From Chitinophaga barathri (GTDB lineage Bacteria; Bacteroidota; Bacteroidia; Chitinophagales; Chitinophagaceae): a stretch of DNA of 64,000 nt. A program made the translations under genes and the position numbers. The notes beneath the pieces are model-generated. The model was not told where the DNA came from. It was given only the letters and a program-made list of their open reading frames with translations, and did not search any database. The DNA lies in the NCBI RefSeq assembly GCF_003807585.1, contig NZ_RMBX01000005.1, positions 124,001 to 188,000 on the forward strand. The letters are read 5' to 3'. Shown piece after piece: positions 17,022-28,000 of this stretch (position 1 is the first letter of the stretch; each line of letters starts with the position of its first letter).

Positions 17022-18131
17022 ATGAAACGGATCCTTTATTTGCTCGTATTTCTTCTCCCGGTAGCCGCCAGTGCCCAGAAACTTTCAGAATCAGCCGTGG
17101 AAGACATTTCTACCAAAATGGCCACCCAGTTCCTGAAACTCAACGATCCGGCCCTGGTATTTGTGACCGAACAGATGAGCAGGAGCGGCGCCGGCGGCCT
17201 GGAAGTGGATAAAACCATGCAGGACCTCAAAAAGGATCCCGCCGCGCTGGACGCAGCCATGAAGTTCCTTTACCAGTACAGCGACTGCAACCGCCAGACG
17301 CTCATTGCCAACCTTCGCGCCATGAACGTGAGCTCCGGCAATGTGTTCCCCCTGGCCACCTACATCGTGAACAAAAATAAAAACGACAATAAAGCCCTCG
17401 TGGACGAAAAAAACGAGCTCTACCGCATCGGCGCCATCCCGAAACAGATTTCCGTGATGGTAGCCCCGCCTGACAACCAGAACCAGGCCGCCGCCGCAGG
17501 CACCGTGCTCCAGGGCACCCCGCCCGCGAACGCCACCGGCCAGGCGCCTGCCGCCGCTCCGGGTTCCTCTCCTGCCAAGGAAACCATCAATACCGCCGCC
17601 AATATGCCGGTGGATACCCGCAACTGGGACGTGCGCAACGTGTTTAACATGGTGAAACCGGACCAGTTGCTGGAGTTTTACGGTAAGGAAAATGTGGAGC
17701 TCCGCGATGCCGTAGACTTCGAAGGCAACGATGCCGGCAAAGCCTGGGTAGTGTACCCGGATACGGAAAATGAAATGGAGGTGATCTTTTATAAAGATTC
17801 CACCAAATCCGTTGCTTTCAGCAGGGAAGAAGGCAAATGGCGCTCCCCCTTCGGCATCAAACCCGGCGACCCTATCGAAAAAGTCAATAAAGTGAACGGC
17901 AAAGGCTTCCGTATAAATGGTTTTGAATGGACCAACGGCGGCACGGTGGACAGCTGGGAAGGCGGCGCCATGGACAAAAAAGGCGTGATGATCCTCTTCC
18001 GCGCCGTGAACAGCGGCGATCCAAAGCTGTACGACAAGTACACCGGCGAAAAGAAATTCAGTTCAAACGACGCATCCCTCAAAAAACTGGGCGTGATCGT
18101 GGAAAAAGTAGTATTCAGAACTTACCAGTAA
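17022..18131 (+). CDS. Exported protein of unknown function with Ala/Pro-rich linker
   Basis: A 369-residue protein that I do not recognise. The frame opens earlier, but the ATG at 17022 gives a clean signal peptide (MKRILYLLVFLLPVAASAQ) and is chosen as start. Residues ~20-140 are helical with two Cys; residues ~148-180 form a low-complexity Ala/Pro/Gln linker; the C-terminal ~170 residues (from NWDVRNVFNMVKP) look like a beta-rich domain with repeated Gly/Trp positions. It ends 46 bp before the ClC channel gene on the same strand, so the two may be co-transcribed. Confidence 0.75.
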   Translation: MKRILYLLVFLLPVAASAQKLSESAVEDISTKMATQFLKLNDPALVFVTEQMSRSGAGGLEVDKTMQDLKKDPAALDAAMKFLYQYSDCNRQTLIANLRAMNVSSGNVFPLATYIVNKNKNDNKALVDEKNELYRIGAIPKQISVMVAPPDNQNQAAAAGTVLQGTPPANATGQAPAAAPGSSPAKETINTAANMPVDTRNWDVRNVFNMVKPDQLLEFYGKENVELRDAVDFEGNDAGKAWVVYPDTENEMEVIFYKDSTKSVAFSREEGKWRSPFGIKPGDPIEKVNKVNGKGFRINGFEWTNGGTVDSWEGGAMDKKGVMILFRAVNSGDPKLYDKYTGEKKFSSNDASLKKLGVIVEKVVFRTYQ

Positions 18132-18177
18132 TATCCCTCAGCCAACCCGTTTATTCCAGATTCCTTATTTTCGGCAC

Positions 18178-19560
18178 ATGGAAGGAACCGGGAACAAGTA
18201 TTACAGGCTGCTGGTGAGGTTTGGGAATTACAGGACAAAATTTACATCCCACCGGAATTTTCTTATCATCCTCAGTTTTGTGGTAGGCGTCATTGCCGCA
18301 CTGGCGGCGGTGCTGCTAAAGGTTACGGTCCAGTTTTTCGAGCACCGCGTGGAGGTGATGAACAACTGGATGAATAGTAACTGGCTTTCCGCCATCCTGC
18401 CCATGATCGGCACGGGCCTTTCCCTGCTGCTGCTCACCCGTTTATTCCACAACAAACTCAGCCGTGGCGTGGGTTTTATCATTCACAACATCATTTCCAA
18501 CAAAGGCCGTATCGAAAAGCGGCATACTTACGGCCACATTATCACCAGCGCCATTACCGTCGCCTTTGGCGGCAGCGTGGGCCTGGAGGCGCCTATTGTA
18601 GCCACCGGCGCCGCCATCGGCTCCAATACCGCGCACGATCTCAGGCTTTCGGCCAAAGACACGGTACTGCTGCTTGCCTGCGGCACCGCCAGCGGCCTGG
18701 CCGCGGTGTTCAACAGTCCTTTTGCCGGGATCATTTTTGTGCTGGAAATATTCCTGCTGGACTTCAGTATTCCCTTTTTTATACCGCTCCTGATCTCCAC
18801 CGCCACTGCTACCGTGGTATCGCAACTGCTGTACCCGGGCAAGTTTATCTTCATAGCCAGCGAAAGCTGGAGTGTAAAGGCGATCCCTTTTTATATCCTG
18901 CTCGGTATCTGTTGCGGTATGATGTCCGTCTATATCACGCGCTCCGTGGATTTTATCGAAGGATATTTCGAGAAAAGGCGTATGAACTGGAAAAGCTGGC
19001 TGGTGGCGGGCATTCCATTGTGCCTGCTGATCTTTATGCTGCCTGGGTTATATGGCGAAGGTTATTCCGTGATCACGAATCTGTTGGAAGGACGTTATGC
19101 CTCCATTACTTCGCATTCCCTCCTGGAAGGGTACAGCTCCCATGCCTGGGCCATTGTACTGATGACGGTGCTGCTGCTGGTATTTAAAGTGGTCTGCTCC
19201 TGCCTTACCATCAGCGCGGGTGGCAACGGGGGTATCTTTGCCCCGTCTATGATCACGGGAGGGCTCACCGGTTTCCTGTTTGCTTATCTCGTGAACCTGT
19301 CCGGTATTTACCAGCTGAACACGCCTAATTTTATCATTGCCGCCATGGCGGGTGTAGTGGCTGGCGTGATGCATGCGCCGCTGACGGCGATCTTTTTGCT
19401 GGCGGAGATCTCGGGAGGATACAAACTGTTTATCCCGCTCATGATCGTGTCCGCTATTTCTTATTTTATTACCCGCAAGTACGAAAAACACTCGGTGTAT
19501 CACAAGTCGCTGGTGGAAAGAAAAATACTCACGGACGAAAACATTCCTGATCATTTCTGA
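18178..19560 (+). CDS. ClC-family chloride channel / H+:Cl- antiporter
   Basis: Integral membrane protein of 460 residues with about ten to twelve membrane segments and no C-terminal CBS domains. ClC selectivity motifs are recognisable: GGSVGLEAPIVATGAAIG (GxxGxEGP region, with Ala in place of the second Gly), GLAAVFNSPFAGIIFVLE (carries the conserved Glu), and GGNGGIFAPSMITGG (GxFxP motif). Bacterial ClC proteins exchange Cl- for protons and help in acid resistance, though some are channels. The first gene of the possible pair encodes an exported protein of unknown role. Confidence 0.92.
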   Translation: MEGTGNKYYRLLVRFGNYRTKFTSHRNFLIILSFVVGVIAALAAVLLKVTVQFFEHRVEVMNNWMNSNWLSAILPMIGTGLSLLLLTRLFHNKLSRGVGFIIHNIISNKGRIEKRHTYGHIITSAITVAFGGSVGLEAPIVATGAAIGSNTAHDLRLSAKDTVLLLACGTASGLAAVFNSPFAGIIFVLEIFLLDFSIPFFIPLLISTATATVVSQLLYPGKFIFIASESWSVKAIPFYILLGICCGMMSVYITRSVDFIEGYFEKRRMNWKSWLVAGIPLCLLIFMLPGLYGEGYSVITNLLEGRYASITSHSLLEGYSSHAWAIVLMTVLLLVFKVVCSCLTISAGGNGGIFAPSMITGGLTGFLFAYLVNLSGIYQLNTPNFIIAAMAGVVAGVMHAPLTAIFLLAEISGGYKLFIPLMIVSAISYFITRKYEKHSVYHKSLVERKILTDENIPDHF

Positions 19561-19646
19561 TCATTTGGCCATCCGCGTCTTAATGTCATTTATTCACTCG
19601 TTGTTCCCGGGAGGCTTATTTGCTTTCGGAAGGATGTATAAATTGA

Positions 19647-19678
19647 AAAGCCCCTGCAATTACGGTTGCAGGGGCTTT
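19647..19678. terminator. Bidirectional terminator between ClC gene and SusD 1
   Basis: Perfect 13-bp stem AAAGCCCCTGCAA / TTGCAGGGGCTTT with a 6-nt loop, located between two convergent genes. The A and T ends of the arms give modest T-tracts on both strands. Confidence 0.85.
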
Positions 19679-19734
19679 CAGGTGATAGATATAAACAGTT
19701 GGTTTAATAACTGCGGATCAGGTTGCGTCAGTCT

Positions 19735-21234
19735 TTACAGGGTAGCGTAACCGGTGTTTTGTTTCATCAGCGGGTTGGACTGCATTTCTGTGTCCGGAAC
19801 CGGGAACTGCCAGTGATAGTCTGTGGGTGCTATGACACCTACAGCGCTTTCCAACGCCTGGTAGGCACCTTCGCGAACTTTGTTCACGCCCACACCCCAG
19901 CGTTTCAGGTCGAACCAGTAGTGGCCTTCAACAGCCAGCTCTTTCCTTCTTTCAATTCGGATCTGGGCCAGCAGCGTTGCATCATCGTATGCGTCCACGA
20001 TGGTCACATCGTAGCCTTTGATACGGGAAGCGCGGATGGATTTCAGCAGCGTTTTAGCAGTGGCTTTATTGGTCGGATAGATTGCCTCCATTTTGTTCAG
20101 CACCACTTCCGCATAACGGAAGAGTTTGGGGGCGTTGGCACCGTATACACCGGTATAAGCTGGGTTTCCGGGGTATTTTTTCACGATCCAGATAGAATCC
20201 TTATACTGGCGCGCGCTATCCTTATAGAAGTAAAAACCTTTGCGCAGATCGCTGTCGCTGTACAGGTTCACCAGGTCTTTGGAAGGAATAAAATCCGGGT
20301 TAGGCCTGAACTTCGGGTCGGGCTGGTTGATAAACAGCGATCCAAGGTTTACCGCGGACCAATCGGAGCCCTGGGTTGTCCCCAATCCCACTTTGAGAAT
20401 GATCTCTTTTGCTCCCTGGTCATTGATCCAGACTTTGCTCTGTGCGGCACTGTCTGCCTCAAAGCCAAAGGGACCGGCGAGCACTTTATCAGCGGCGGTG
20501 GCGGCCAGGTCGTTCTTACCGAAATACAGGTAAAAACGCGATTGCAGCGCGGCGATAGAATATTTATTGAACAGGGTCTGCCTGGTTACGTTGGTTTCAC
20601 CAATGCTGCCCAAAGCTGTATTCAGGTCACTTTCGATCTGGTCGTAGGTTTCCTTTACAGTCTTCCTGGCATGAAATGTTTCAACTGTAGGTTGCAGTAC
20701 AAATGGAAGGCCAAGCGGATCATTCAGATCCAGTTTGCAAAACATCCTGGTAAGGTCGAACATGTACAAGGCGCGCAAAGCGTAAGCCTGAGCTTTTAAC
20801 TCTGCTTTTTTCTTGTTTACAGTCTCGGCATTTTCATTTGGAAGCGGCTCAACCTTATCGATGTTTGCCAGGAAACTGTTAACCCTGTGCAGCGCACTAT
20901 AGGCAACGCTCCAGACACCTCTTCCATCTCCACCGCCGGAATGGAATCCCCAGCGGACAATGTCAGAGTAGGAATTGCTGAACCAGGAACCTGCGATCAG
21001 ATTTTCCGTCAGCAGATCAGGGATTAAAGTTAATCCCCTGCCATAGTAGCTGGCACCATACAACGGCGAATACATGCCGTTGAAAGCGGATTCCGCTGCT
21101 GTGATGGAAGTGTAAACCAGGTCGGAGCTGAGGCTACCATTGGGCTGCTGGTCCAGCTGTTTATTACATGCACTGCCTACCGCACTAATGGCAATTACCG
21201 CCGCAATTATATGTTTCTTATTGAATATTCTCAT
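19735..21234 (-). CDS. SusD/RagB family nutrient-binding outer-membrane lipoprotein (pair 1)
   Basis: Surface lipoprotein of 499 residues that caps its partner SusC transporter and binds the substrate. The N-terminal lipoprotein signal ends at VGSACNK (lipid-modified Cys ~23). Family features: N-terminal TPR-like helices (TSITAAESAFNGMYSPLYG), the segment YALRALYMFDLTRMFC, and C-terminal ERRKELAVEGHYWFDLKRWG. It follows the SusC gene by 34 bp on the same strand. No degradative enzyme is adjacent, so the substrate is not predictable. Confidence 0.95.
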   Translation of the reverse strand: MRIFNKKHIIAAVIAISAVGSACNKQLDQQPNGSLSSDLVYTSITAAESAFNGMYSPLYGASYYGRGLTLIPDLLTENLIAGSWFSNSYSDIVRWGFHSGGGDGRGVWSVAYSALHRVNSFLANIDKVEPLPNENAETVNKKKAELKAQAYALRALYMFDLTRMFCKLDLNDPLGLPFVLQPTVETFHARKTVKETYDQIESDLNTALGSIGETNVTRQTLFNKYSIAALQSRFYLYFGKNDLAATAADKVLAGPFGFEADSAAQSKVWINDQGAKEIILKVGLGTTQGSDWSAVNLGSLFINQPDPKFRPNPDFIPSKDLVNLYSDSDLRKGFYFYKDSARQYKDSIWIVKKYPGNPAYTGVYGANAPKLFRYAEVVLNKMEAIYPTNKATAKTLLKSIRASRIKGYDVTIVDAYDDATLLAQIRIERRKELAVEGHYWFDLKRWGVGVNKVREGAYQALESAVGVIAPTDYHWQFPVPDTEMQSNPLMKQNTGYATL

Positions 21235-21268
21235 TTGAAATGGATTTAGATAATTCTTACCTTTTTTT

Positions 21269-24193
21269 CTAGAATCCGATGTCTATACCGAAGGTATAAG
21301 AACGGGAAACAGGATATATACCCAATTCCAGGTTGTTAAAGTACTCAGGATCGTAACCGGTCCACTCTGTAAAAGTGAGGAGGTTATTCGCACGGGCGTA
21401 AGCACGCACGCTGCGCAGCACTTTCACCTTAGACAGTACATTTTTGGGCACGTTGTAATAAACGGTGAGCTCACGGAGACGGACAAAGGAAGCATCTTCA
21501 AGATAACGGTCATCGAACTGGGTACCTGAACCGTATTTGGGATACTTCGCAACATCACCTGGTTTCTTCCACATTTTCTCGCCGAGATCGTGCACGCGGT
21601 TGTAGTTTGACCACGAAGCATTATTCCATACCAGCCACGCAGTAGTGTTATTCACGGAATATTTACCTTCCATAAAGTTCCACTGCATGAATATACCCAA
21701 GCCTTTCCAGCTGAAATCCGCAGTTGCCCCACCATACCAGGGAGCATACATGGTTTTCCCTTCCTGGATCACTGCATCTGCGTCATCAAATTTGTCGGTC
21801 TCTTTGCCGTTCTTGTCCAACCAGAGCTCCAGGCCGTTGTCCGGGTTGATGCGGGAGAACCTGTTGTATTTGAACTGGCCGCGGGGATAACCTACTTTGG
21901 TCAGAATACCGGTACCTGAGCCCAGCAGTTCGTCACGGTAACCGTAGAGGTCCCTGATCTTATTTTTGTTATAGGTTAAATTGCCTTCAACACGGAGTGC
22001 AAAGTCCCTGTTCTTGAGCACATCGCCTTTAACAGTGAATTCCACTCCATTGTTAGACATCTTGCCCATGTTGCCTTTCACCTGGGTGAAGCCGGTGAGA
22101 TATGATACGGGCGCATCGAGCACCATATCATAGGTCAGTTCTCTATAGTGATCAATCGTAACAGACACTCTGTTATGAATACCGAGATCGACACCTACGT
22201 TGAACTTCCTTCTCTTTTCCCAGGTCAGGTCCGGGTTACCGGCCTGTGAAGGTATCAGGCCGGGCCTGCCTTCGTAGGTAGTACCGCCATAGAGGTCATA
22301 AGAAGGATAGAAACCAATGTCGTCGTTACCTGTAAGACCGATACTGGAGCGCACACGCAGATCAGAAATCCATTCATACTGCGCGATAAACGGTTCGCTC
22401 TTGGCGTTCCAGAGTGCGCCTACTGACCAGAATGTACCCCATTGCTGGTTCCTGCCGAATTTGGAAGAACCGTCGCGGCGGATAGACAGATCAAGGTAAT
22501 ATTTTTCTTTAAAGCCATAGTTCACGTTGCCGAACACACCAAACATCCGGTATTTACTGAGAGAACCTCCTGTGGAAACCGGGTTCAGCATGGTCCCGAA
22601 CTCCTGCAGCAGCGGGGAACTGGTGTTCCTGGCGGTAGCGGTAAAATCATAGTCGGTCAGATAGTTATATTCACTACCCACTACCGCGTTCACGGAATGA
22701 TTACGGGCAAATGTCTTGCGGTAGTTCAGCGTATTGGTCCAGGTACCGTTATTCCAGCGGGAGAAACGCCTTGTTGCGTTACCATTGTCCGCAGCGGCCA
22801 GGAGCGGCTGGTTGAACGTTTTGGTAACATAATCGGACAGGTTCATGCTGTAACGGGTAGTGAACTTCAGATCAGGGATGATCGTGGCTTCCGCGAAAAC
22901 ATTCCCAAGGAATTTCAGATGGTCATTACCGCTTCCGGTGAAGTCGTTTTCCCTTGACCACAGATTGCTGCGGACGTTAGTATACCCGCCATGCCTCAGG
23001 ATCTCTCTCCAGTTGCCGCTCTCTGATCTGAGATTTTCATATGGCATCACCAGGTACGCCATCATACCAGGGTTACCGGTAGAGTTACGCGTTTCATTCG
23101 GCAATGCTTCTTCCATGTAACCCACATACATATTCAGACCGGTCTTCAGCCAGTCTGTAGTAGTGTTGTCCACATTCAAACGGGCGCCCACACGGGAGAA
23201 ATCGTTGTCATAATACACACCTTTCTGGTCGTAATATTCACCGGACATGTAGATAGAAGTCTTATCGGTGCCGGTCCTTACAGAAATAGTATGAGATTGC
23301 GCCAATGCAGGTTTCAGGATTTCCTTCACCTGGTTGTAATCGCTTTTCAGCAATTCAGGGATAGCAGGATCGTTTGCCTGGCGAAGGCCTATTGCTACTT
23401 CATAATCCAGGCGCTCCTTGGTGTTCATCATGCGCACCTTAGGCTCTGCAATTTCAGTAACACCATAAAATCCACGGTAGTCCAGCGTTGCTTTCCCGCT
23501 TTTACCCCTTTTGGTGGTAATCAGGATTACACCGTTTGCACCGCGTGAACCATACACCGCGGTCGCGGATGCATCTTTCAGGATATTAAAACTTTCGATG
23601 TCGTTCTGGGAAATAGTAGCGAAGTCGCTGGGAGACACCGGCTGGCCGTCCACTATATACAGCGGGGCAAGACCGGAGTTGATAGAACCTGTACCACGGA
23701 TAAAGATCTGCGGAGCGGCGCCGGGGCGGCCACCGTTCGCCATCACGTACACACCAGCCGCCTGACCTTGCAGGAGGTGGTTGAAGTTCCCGGAGGGACG
23801 GGATTCGATCCTTTTACCGTCTATTACGTCGATAGCGCCGGTGATCGTACCTTTTCTTTTGGAAACATAACCTGTGCTGATCTCAAATTCAGCCAGCGTT
23901 TTTACGTCGAGGTTCATTTGAATGTCCACGGTAGACTTACCTGAAACAGGTACTTCCAGGACTTCATACCCCACAAAATTGAAGATCAATGTTGCATTGT
24001 CCGCAACATTCAGGGAGTAAACACCATCAACGTTGGTAGTCGTACCGGTGGTGGTTCCCTTTACCATTACACTAACACCAAGCAATACGGAGCCATCGCG
24101 GGAATCGGTAACTTTACCTTTTACCGGGCGCGTCTGGGCTGTCATTTGCAAGCATGATAGGACGGAGAAAAGCATGAGTAGTACTTTCTTCAT
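21269..24193 (-). CDS. SusC/RagA family TonB-linked outer-membrane transporter (pair 1)
   Basis: TonB-dependent beta-barrel of 974 residues. Signal peptide (about 19 residues), CarboxypepD_reg-like domain (VKGKVTDSRDGSVLLGVSV), plug domain with the SusC signature (LYIVDGQPVSPSDFATI, then SFNILKDASATAVYGSRGAN), and a barrel ending in RSYTFGIDIGF. The DE-V-V-V-G-Y-G TonB-box region of most SusC proteins is here FEISTGYVSKRKGTITGA, a divergent form. It is transcribed with SusD 1 and divergent from SusC 2, with an 850-bp intergenic region between. Confidence 0.95.
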   Translation of the reverse strand: MKKVLLMLFSVLSCLQMTAQTRPVKGKVTDSRDGSVLLGVSVMVKGTTTGTTTNVDGVYSLNVADNATLIFNFVGYEVLEVPVSGKSTVDIQMNLDVKTLAEFEISTGYVSKRKGTITGAIDVIDGKRIESRPSGNFNHLLQGQAAGVYVMANGGRPGAAPQIFIRGTGSINSGLAPLYIVDGQPVSPSDFATISQNDIESFNILKDASATAVYGSRGANGVILITTKRGKSGKATLDYRGFYGVTEIAEPKVRMMNTKERLDYEVAIGLRQANDPAIPELLKSDYNQVKEILKPALAQSHTISVRTGTDKTSIYMSGEYYDQKGVYYDNDFSRVGARLNVDNTTTDWLKTGLNMYVGYMEEALPNETRNSTGNPGMMAYLVMPYENLRSESGNWREILRHGGYTNVRSNLWSRENDFTGSGNDHLKFLGNVFAEATIIPDLKFTTRYSMNLSDYVTKTFNQPLLAAADNGNATRRFSRWNNGTWTNTLNYRKTFARNHSVNAVVGSEYNYLTDYDFTATARNTSSPLLQEFGTMLNPVSTGGSLSKYRMFGVFGNVNYGFKEKYYLDLSIRRDGSSKFGRNQQWGTFWSVGALWNAKSEPFIAQYEWISDLRVRSSIGLTGNDDIGFYPSYDLYGGTTYEGRPGLIPSQAGNPDLTWEKRRKFNVGVDLGIHNRVSVTIDHYRELTYDMVLDAPVSYLTGFTQVKGNMGKMSNNGVEFTVKGDVLKNRDFALRVEGNLTYNKNKIRDLYGYRDELLGSGTGILTKVGYPRGQFKYNRFSRINPDNGLELWLDKNGKETDKFDDADAVIQEGKTMYAPWYGGATADFSWKGLGIFMQWNFMEGKYSVNNTTAWLVWNNASWSNYNRVHDLGEKMWKKPGDVAKYPKYGSGTQFDDRYLEDASFVRLRELTVYYNVPKNVLSKVKVLRSVRAYARANNLLTFTEWTGYDPEYFNNLELGIYPVSRSYTFGIDIGF

Positions 24194-25040
24194 AGCATGC
24201 GATTTAGATTTAAGATTACTGATATAAACTCTTTAAGGAATGTAATACTATGGGATAAGCCAGCTTCCGGGATGCCAACTCTCAACCAGCAATGACTGGC
24301 TTCAGACCTCACAAGCAAATAAAACGCGTGGGAAATACTTCGGTATAGGACCTCAGCATCCGGCTCGGCATAGATTTTACATTTCTGATTTCGATCTTGT
24401 TTAAATTAATTGGGCAGGTTATGCGCTGCGCTCATGGTGACTTAGATTCCGATTAAAACTTAGATTTTGTAAAATGATCGGGCTTAAAATTTTTACTAGT
24501 CCTAACTGCATCTTTTATATCTGTGTCTCTCTTCGTCGGGTTAGCATTATTTCTAGGTAAAGGATTTCTCCCCGATTCTGGCACAATATACAAAAACACA
24601 ATTAAAAAATAACACACAATTATCATATAAATAAAATCGATATACGACAAACATATGCCAAAGCGCAGTGTTACCGCAGTATCTCATCGATCAGGGATAT
24701 CAGTCCGCAGATTTTTTTTTCGTGTGATGCTTTTGTATACATTTTTTAACTACTTTAGTCGAAATACGACGCAGAGAATATCCAGAATCGAATCGAGTAA
24801 TCCAGAATCTAACAGATCAATAACCTGACAATAAAAAGTGCCGGAATCTAAATCAGTAAACCAGTAAAATGCAGACAGGACAAGCATCCGCCAGCTTTAC
24901 CAATACCCGTAACTATTAAAATCAAAACGTCAAGTTTATCAACCTGACGCAGGGCTATCTGTTATGCCCTGAAGCTTTGATTATTTGCCTATGCAATAGA
25001 CAAACAGCTATTACTATATCACCACAAATCTAAATCAAGC
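24194..25040. other. Large AT-rich intergenic region between divergent SusC genes
   Basis: About 850 bp, visibly lower in GC than its neighbours, with no credible gene (a 65-codon minus-strand frame at 24453-24650 has only a TTG start and no family signal). Both SusC leaders share the 11-mer AAATCTAAATC just before the start codon: 24201-24211 on the minus strand and 25026-25036 on the plus strand. A related AATCTAAATC is at 24845-24854. TCCAGAATC is repeated at 24781 and 24801. A T-rich stretch at 24710-24770 may hold the SusC 2 promoter; I could not fit it exactly to the consensus. Confidence 0.5.
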
Positions 25041-28000
25041 ATGAAAAAATGCGTATTCCTATGGTCATTGATGACCATCAGCGTTGTGCATGCCTATGCG
25101 CAAACGCAACAGGTATCCGGTAAAGTAACGGATGCCCGAGACGGCACTCCACTCCCTGGCGTTACCGTCAGAATAAAAGGTACCACCACCGGCACCATCA
25201 CGGATCAGAATGGTATCTACAAACTCAATGCATTTCCCAATGATGTACTCATCGTATCCTTCACCGGTTATTTCGCCAAAGAACAGGCTGTGGGCGATCG
25301 CACCGCACTCAACGTGAATCTCAACCAGGACGAAAAATCCCTGGATGAGGTAGTGGTAGTAGGTTACGGTACACAGGAACGCCGGGACATCACCGGCTCC
25401 GTGAGCACCGTAAAAGGCGACGCCATCAAATCACTGGCCACACCCAGCTTTGAAAAACAACTCGCCGGGCAGGTTACCGGCGTACAGGTGAACACTCCCA
25501 GCGGCATCCTCGGCCAGCCCGCGCGCATCCGCATCCGCGGTACAAACTCTATCTCCAGCGGCACAGAGCCCCTGTACGTGATAGATGGCGTGCCCTACAT
25601 CAGCGGCGACCAGAGCGGCAGCGCCTCCGTTCCCTACAACCCGCTGGGCGACATCAATCCCAGCGACATCGAAAGTTTTGAAGTACTGAAGGACGGCTCC
25701 GCCACCGCCATCTATGGCTCCCGCGCATCCAACGGTGTGATACTCATCAGCACCAAAAAAGGCAGGATGGGCAAAGGCCGCCTGAACTACGATACCTGGC
25801 TGGCCATTGCAACGCCTTCGAAAAAATTCGATCTCATGAACGCCGAAGAGTTCATGCTCATCACCAATGAAAAGATCAAGAATAATCGAGCCACCGATCC
25901 GGCCACAGCACTGCAGCCTGCCGGCAAATACTATGACACAGACTGGCAGGACATTGTGCTGCGCAACGCTTTCCAGCAGAACCACAACCTTTCTTTCAGC
26001 GGCGCTACCGAAACCACCAACTACTATTTCTCTCTCGGTTATACGAACCTGGATGGTATTGCGCTTGCCAACGACCAGAAAAAATACAGCGCCCGTGCAA
26101 GACTGGAGCACACAGCGTTTGACAGGCTGAAGATCGGCATTAACATGGGCGCCACCCATACTACGGACAACGGCCTGAACATCGGTACCAACGCGCTCTC
26201 CGGCAACATCGGCGGTGCTATCCGTATGCTGCCGAACGTGCCCGCCATGAACGAAGACGGCACCTACAACTTCAGCGCGGACGGCGCTAAGCTGGGCCGC
26301 GCCGGCAACGGACAGGATATTGATGACAACTATACCAATATCAAGTTCGTACTGGAAAACAACATCCACAAAAACACCACGCTGAACCTCACCGGCAATG
26401 CGTTTGCAGACCTGGAAGTGATCAAAGGGCTGAGCCTCCGCACACAGATAGGCGTGAACTACCTGAACGGGGAGTATTACCGCTACTGGAGCCCCATACA
26501 CGGGGACGGCCGCGGTGTGAACGGCTCCACCACGCAGTCTTCCATGCCTAAGTTCCGCTACAACTGGCAGAACACCCTTACCTACTCCAAAACATTCGGT
26601 AAACATAAAGTGAACGTGGTAGGCGGTCTTGAATACCAGAAAACAAGGAACCGCATGTTCAACGCACAGGGATCCAACCTGGCCGCGGGCATCTTTGGCG
26701 GGGACGGCGTGATCTCCGACGTATGGGGCACCCGTACCATTGCAGGCACTTACACGGAAAATGCATTCCAATCCGTTTTCGGCCGCGCCAACTATAGCTT
26801 CGACGATCGTTACCTGCTCACCGCCACCCTGCGCCACGACAAGATCTCCGATCTTCCCTGGGGCAAGCAGGGCGTTACGCTGCCAGGCGCATCCATCGGC
26901 TGGCGCATTTCAGAAGAAAACTTCTGGAAAGAATCCCAATCGCTTTCTTTTATCAGCAGCCTGAAACTGCGTGGCGGTGTGGCTAAAGTGGGCAACGTGG
27001 ATATTCCCGCCTACGGCTACGCCGGCCTCTTCGGCGCGTTTGTTTACGGCGACCTGAGCGGCATCCAGTTCAAACAGATCGGTAATCCGGACCTGCAATT
27101 TGAAACCAGCGTGAAAGTGAACGCCGGTCTTGACGTAGGACTGTTCGAAGACCGCATCCAGTTCACCGCTGACTATTTCCGCAACAATGTGGACAATATG
27201 ATCCTTGCCGTGCCGCTTCCTCCGTCTTTGGGCGTACCCAAAAACCAGATACTGCAGAACATCGGCAAGATGTACAACCAGGGCGTGGAACTGGCTGTGA
27301 GCGGGGAAGCGTACAACAACGGGAAACTCCGCTGGACATCCAACCTGAACCTCACACTGGTGAACAATAAAGTAACACAGCTGGCCAATAACAACGCGGA
27401 CATCGAAGGCACTTACCACATCGTGCGGGTGAACCAGCCCGTGGGCGTGTTCTACGGCTTCCAGTCCCGCGGCGTGAACCCGGCCAATGGTAATACGCTC
27501 TGGGAAAAGGCGGATGGTTCCATCGTACAGGGCAATATCGCCAATTCCACTTATTACAAATACGATCCTTCCAAACCCGATGACTTTACAGCAGGGTCTG
27601 TATCCTCCCTCACCGGTGCGGACAAACGTGTGCTGGGCCAGGCGAATCCTACCTGGTACGGCGGTTTTATCAACACCGTGTCTTACAAAAACTTTGAACT
27701 GAACGTGAACTTCGTATTCTCCGGCGGCAACAAAGTATACAACGCCACTGCGCAGGAAACCCTTGCCAACATGAAGTTCCAGAACGCGGGCCGCATCCTG
27801 CTGGACAGATGGACCACTCCCGGCCAGCAAACCGACGTGCCCAAACTGCGCTACGGTGCCGCTCCCGGCAACTTCATCAACCAGAACGGTCATACGAACA
27901 GCCGCTTCCTGGAAGACGGTTCTTTCCTCCGCGCGCAGAACATCGGCCTGAGCTACAATGTTCCTTCAGCACTGCTGAGCAAAGCGAAGATCAACAACCT

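Noticed and set aside
24453..24650. 65-codon minus-strand frame with a hydrophobic start in the SusC intergenic region
   Set aside because: Only a TTG start, no ribosome-binding context, AT-rich region; too little support.
25431..26837. 468-codon open frame on the minus strand inside SusC 2
   Set aside because: It is antisense to a clear SusC gene, has no family signal and arises from codon bias of the real gene.
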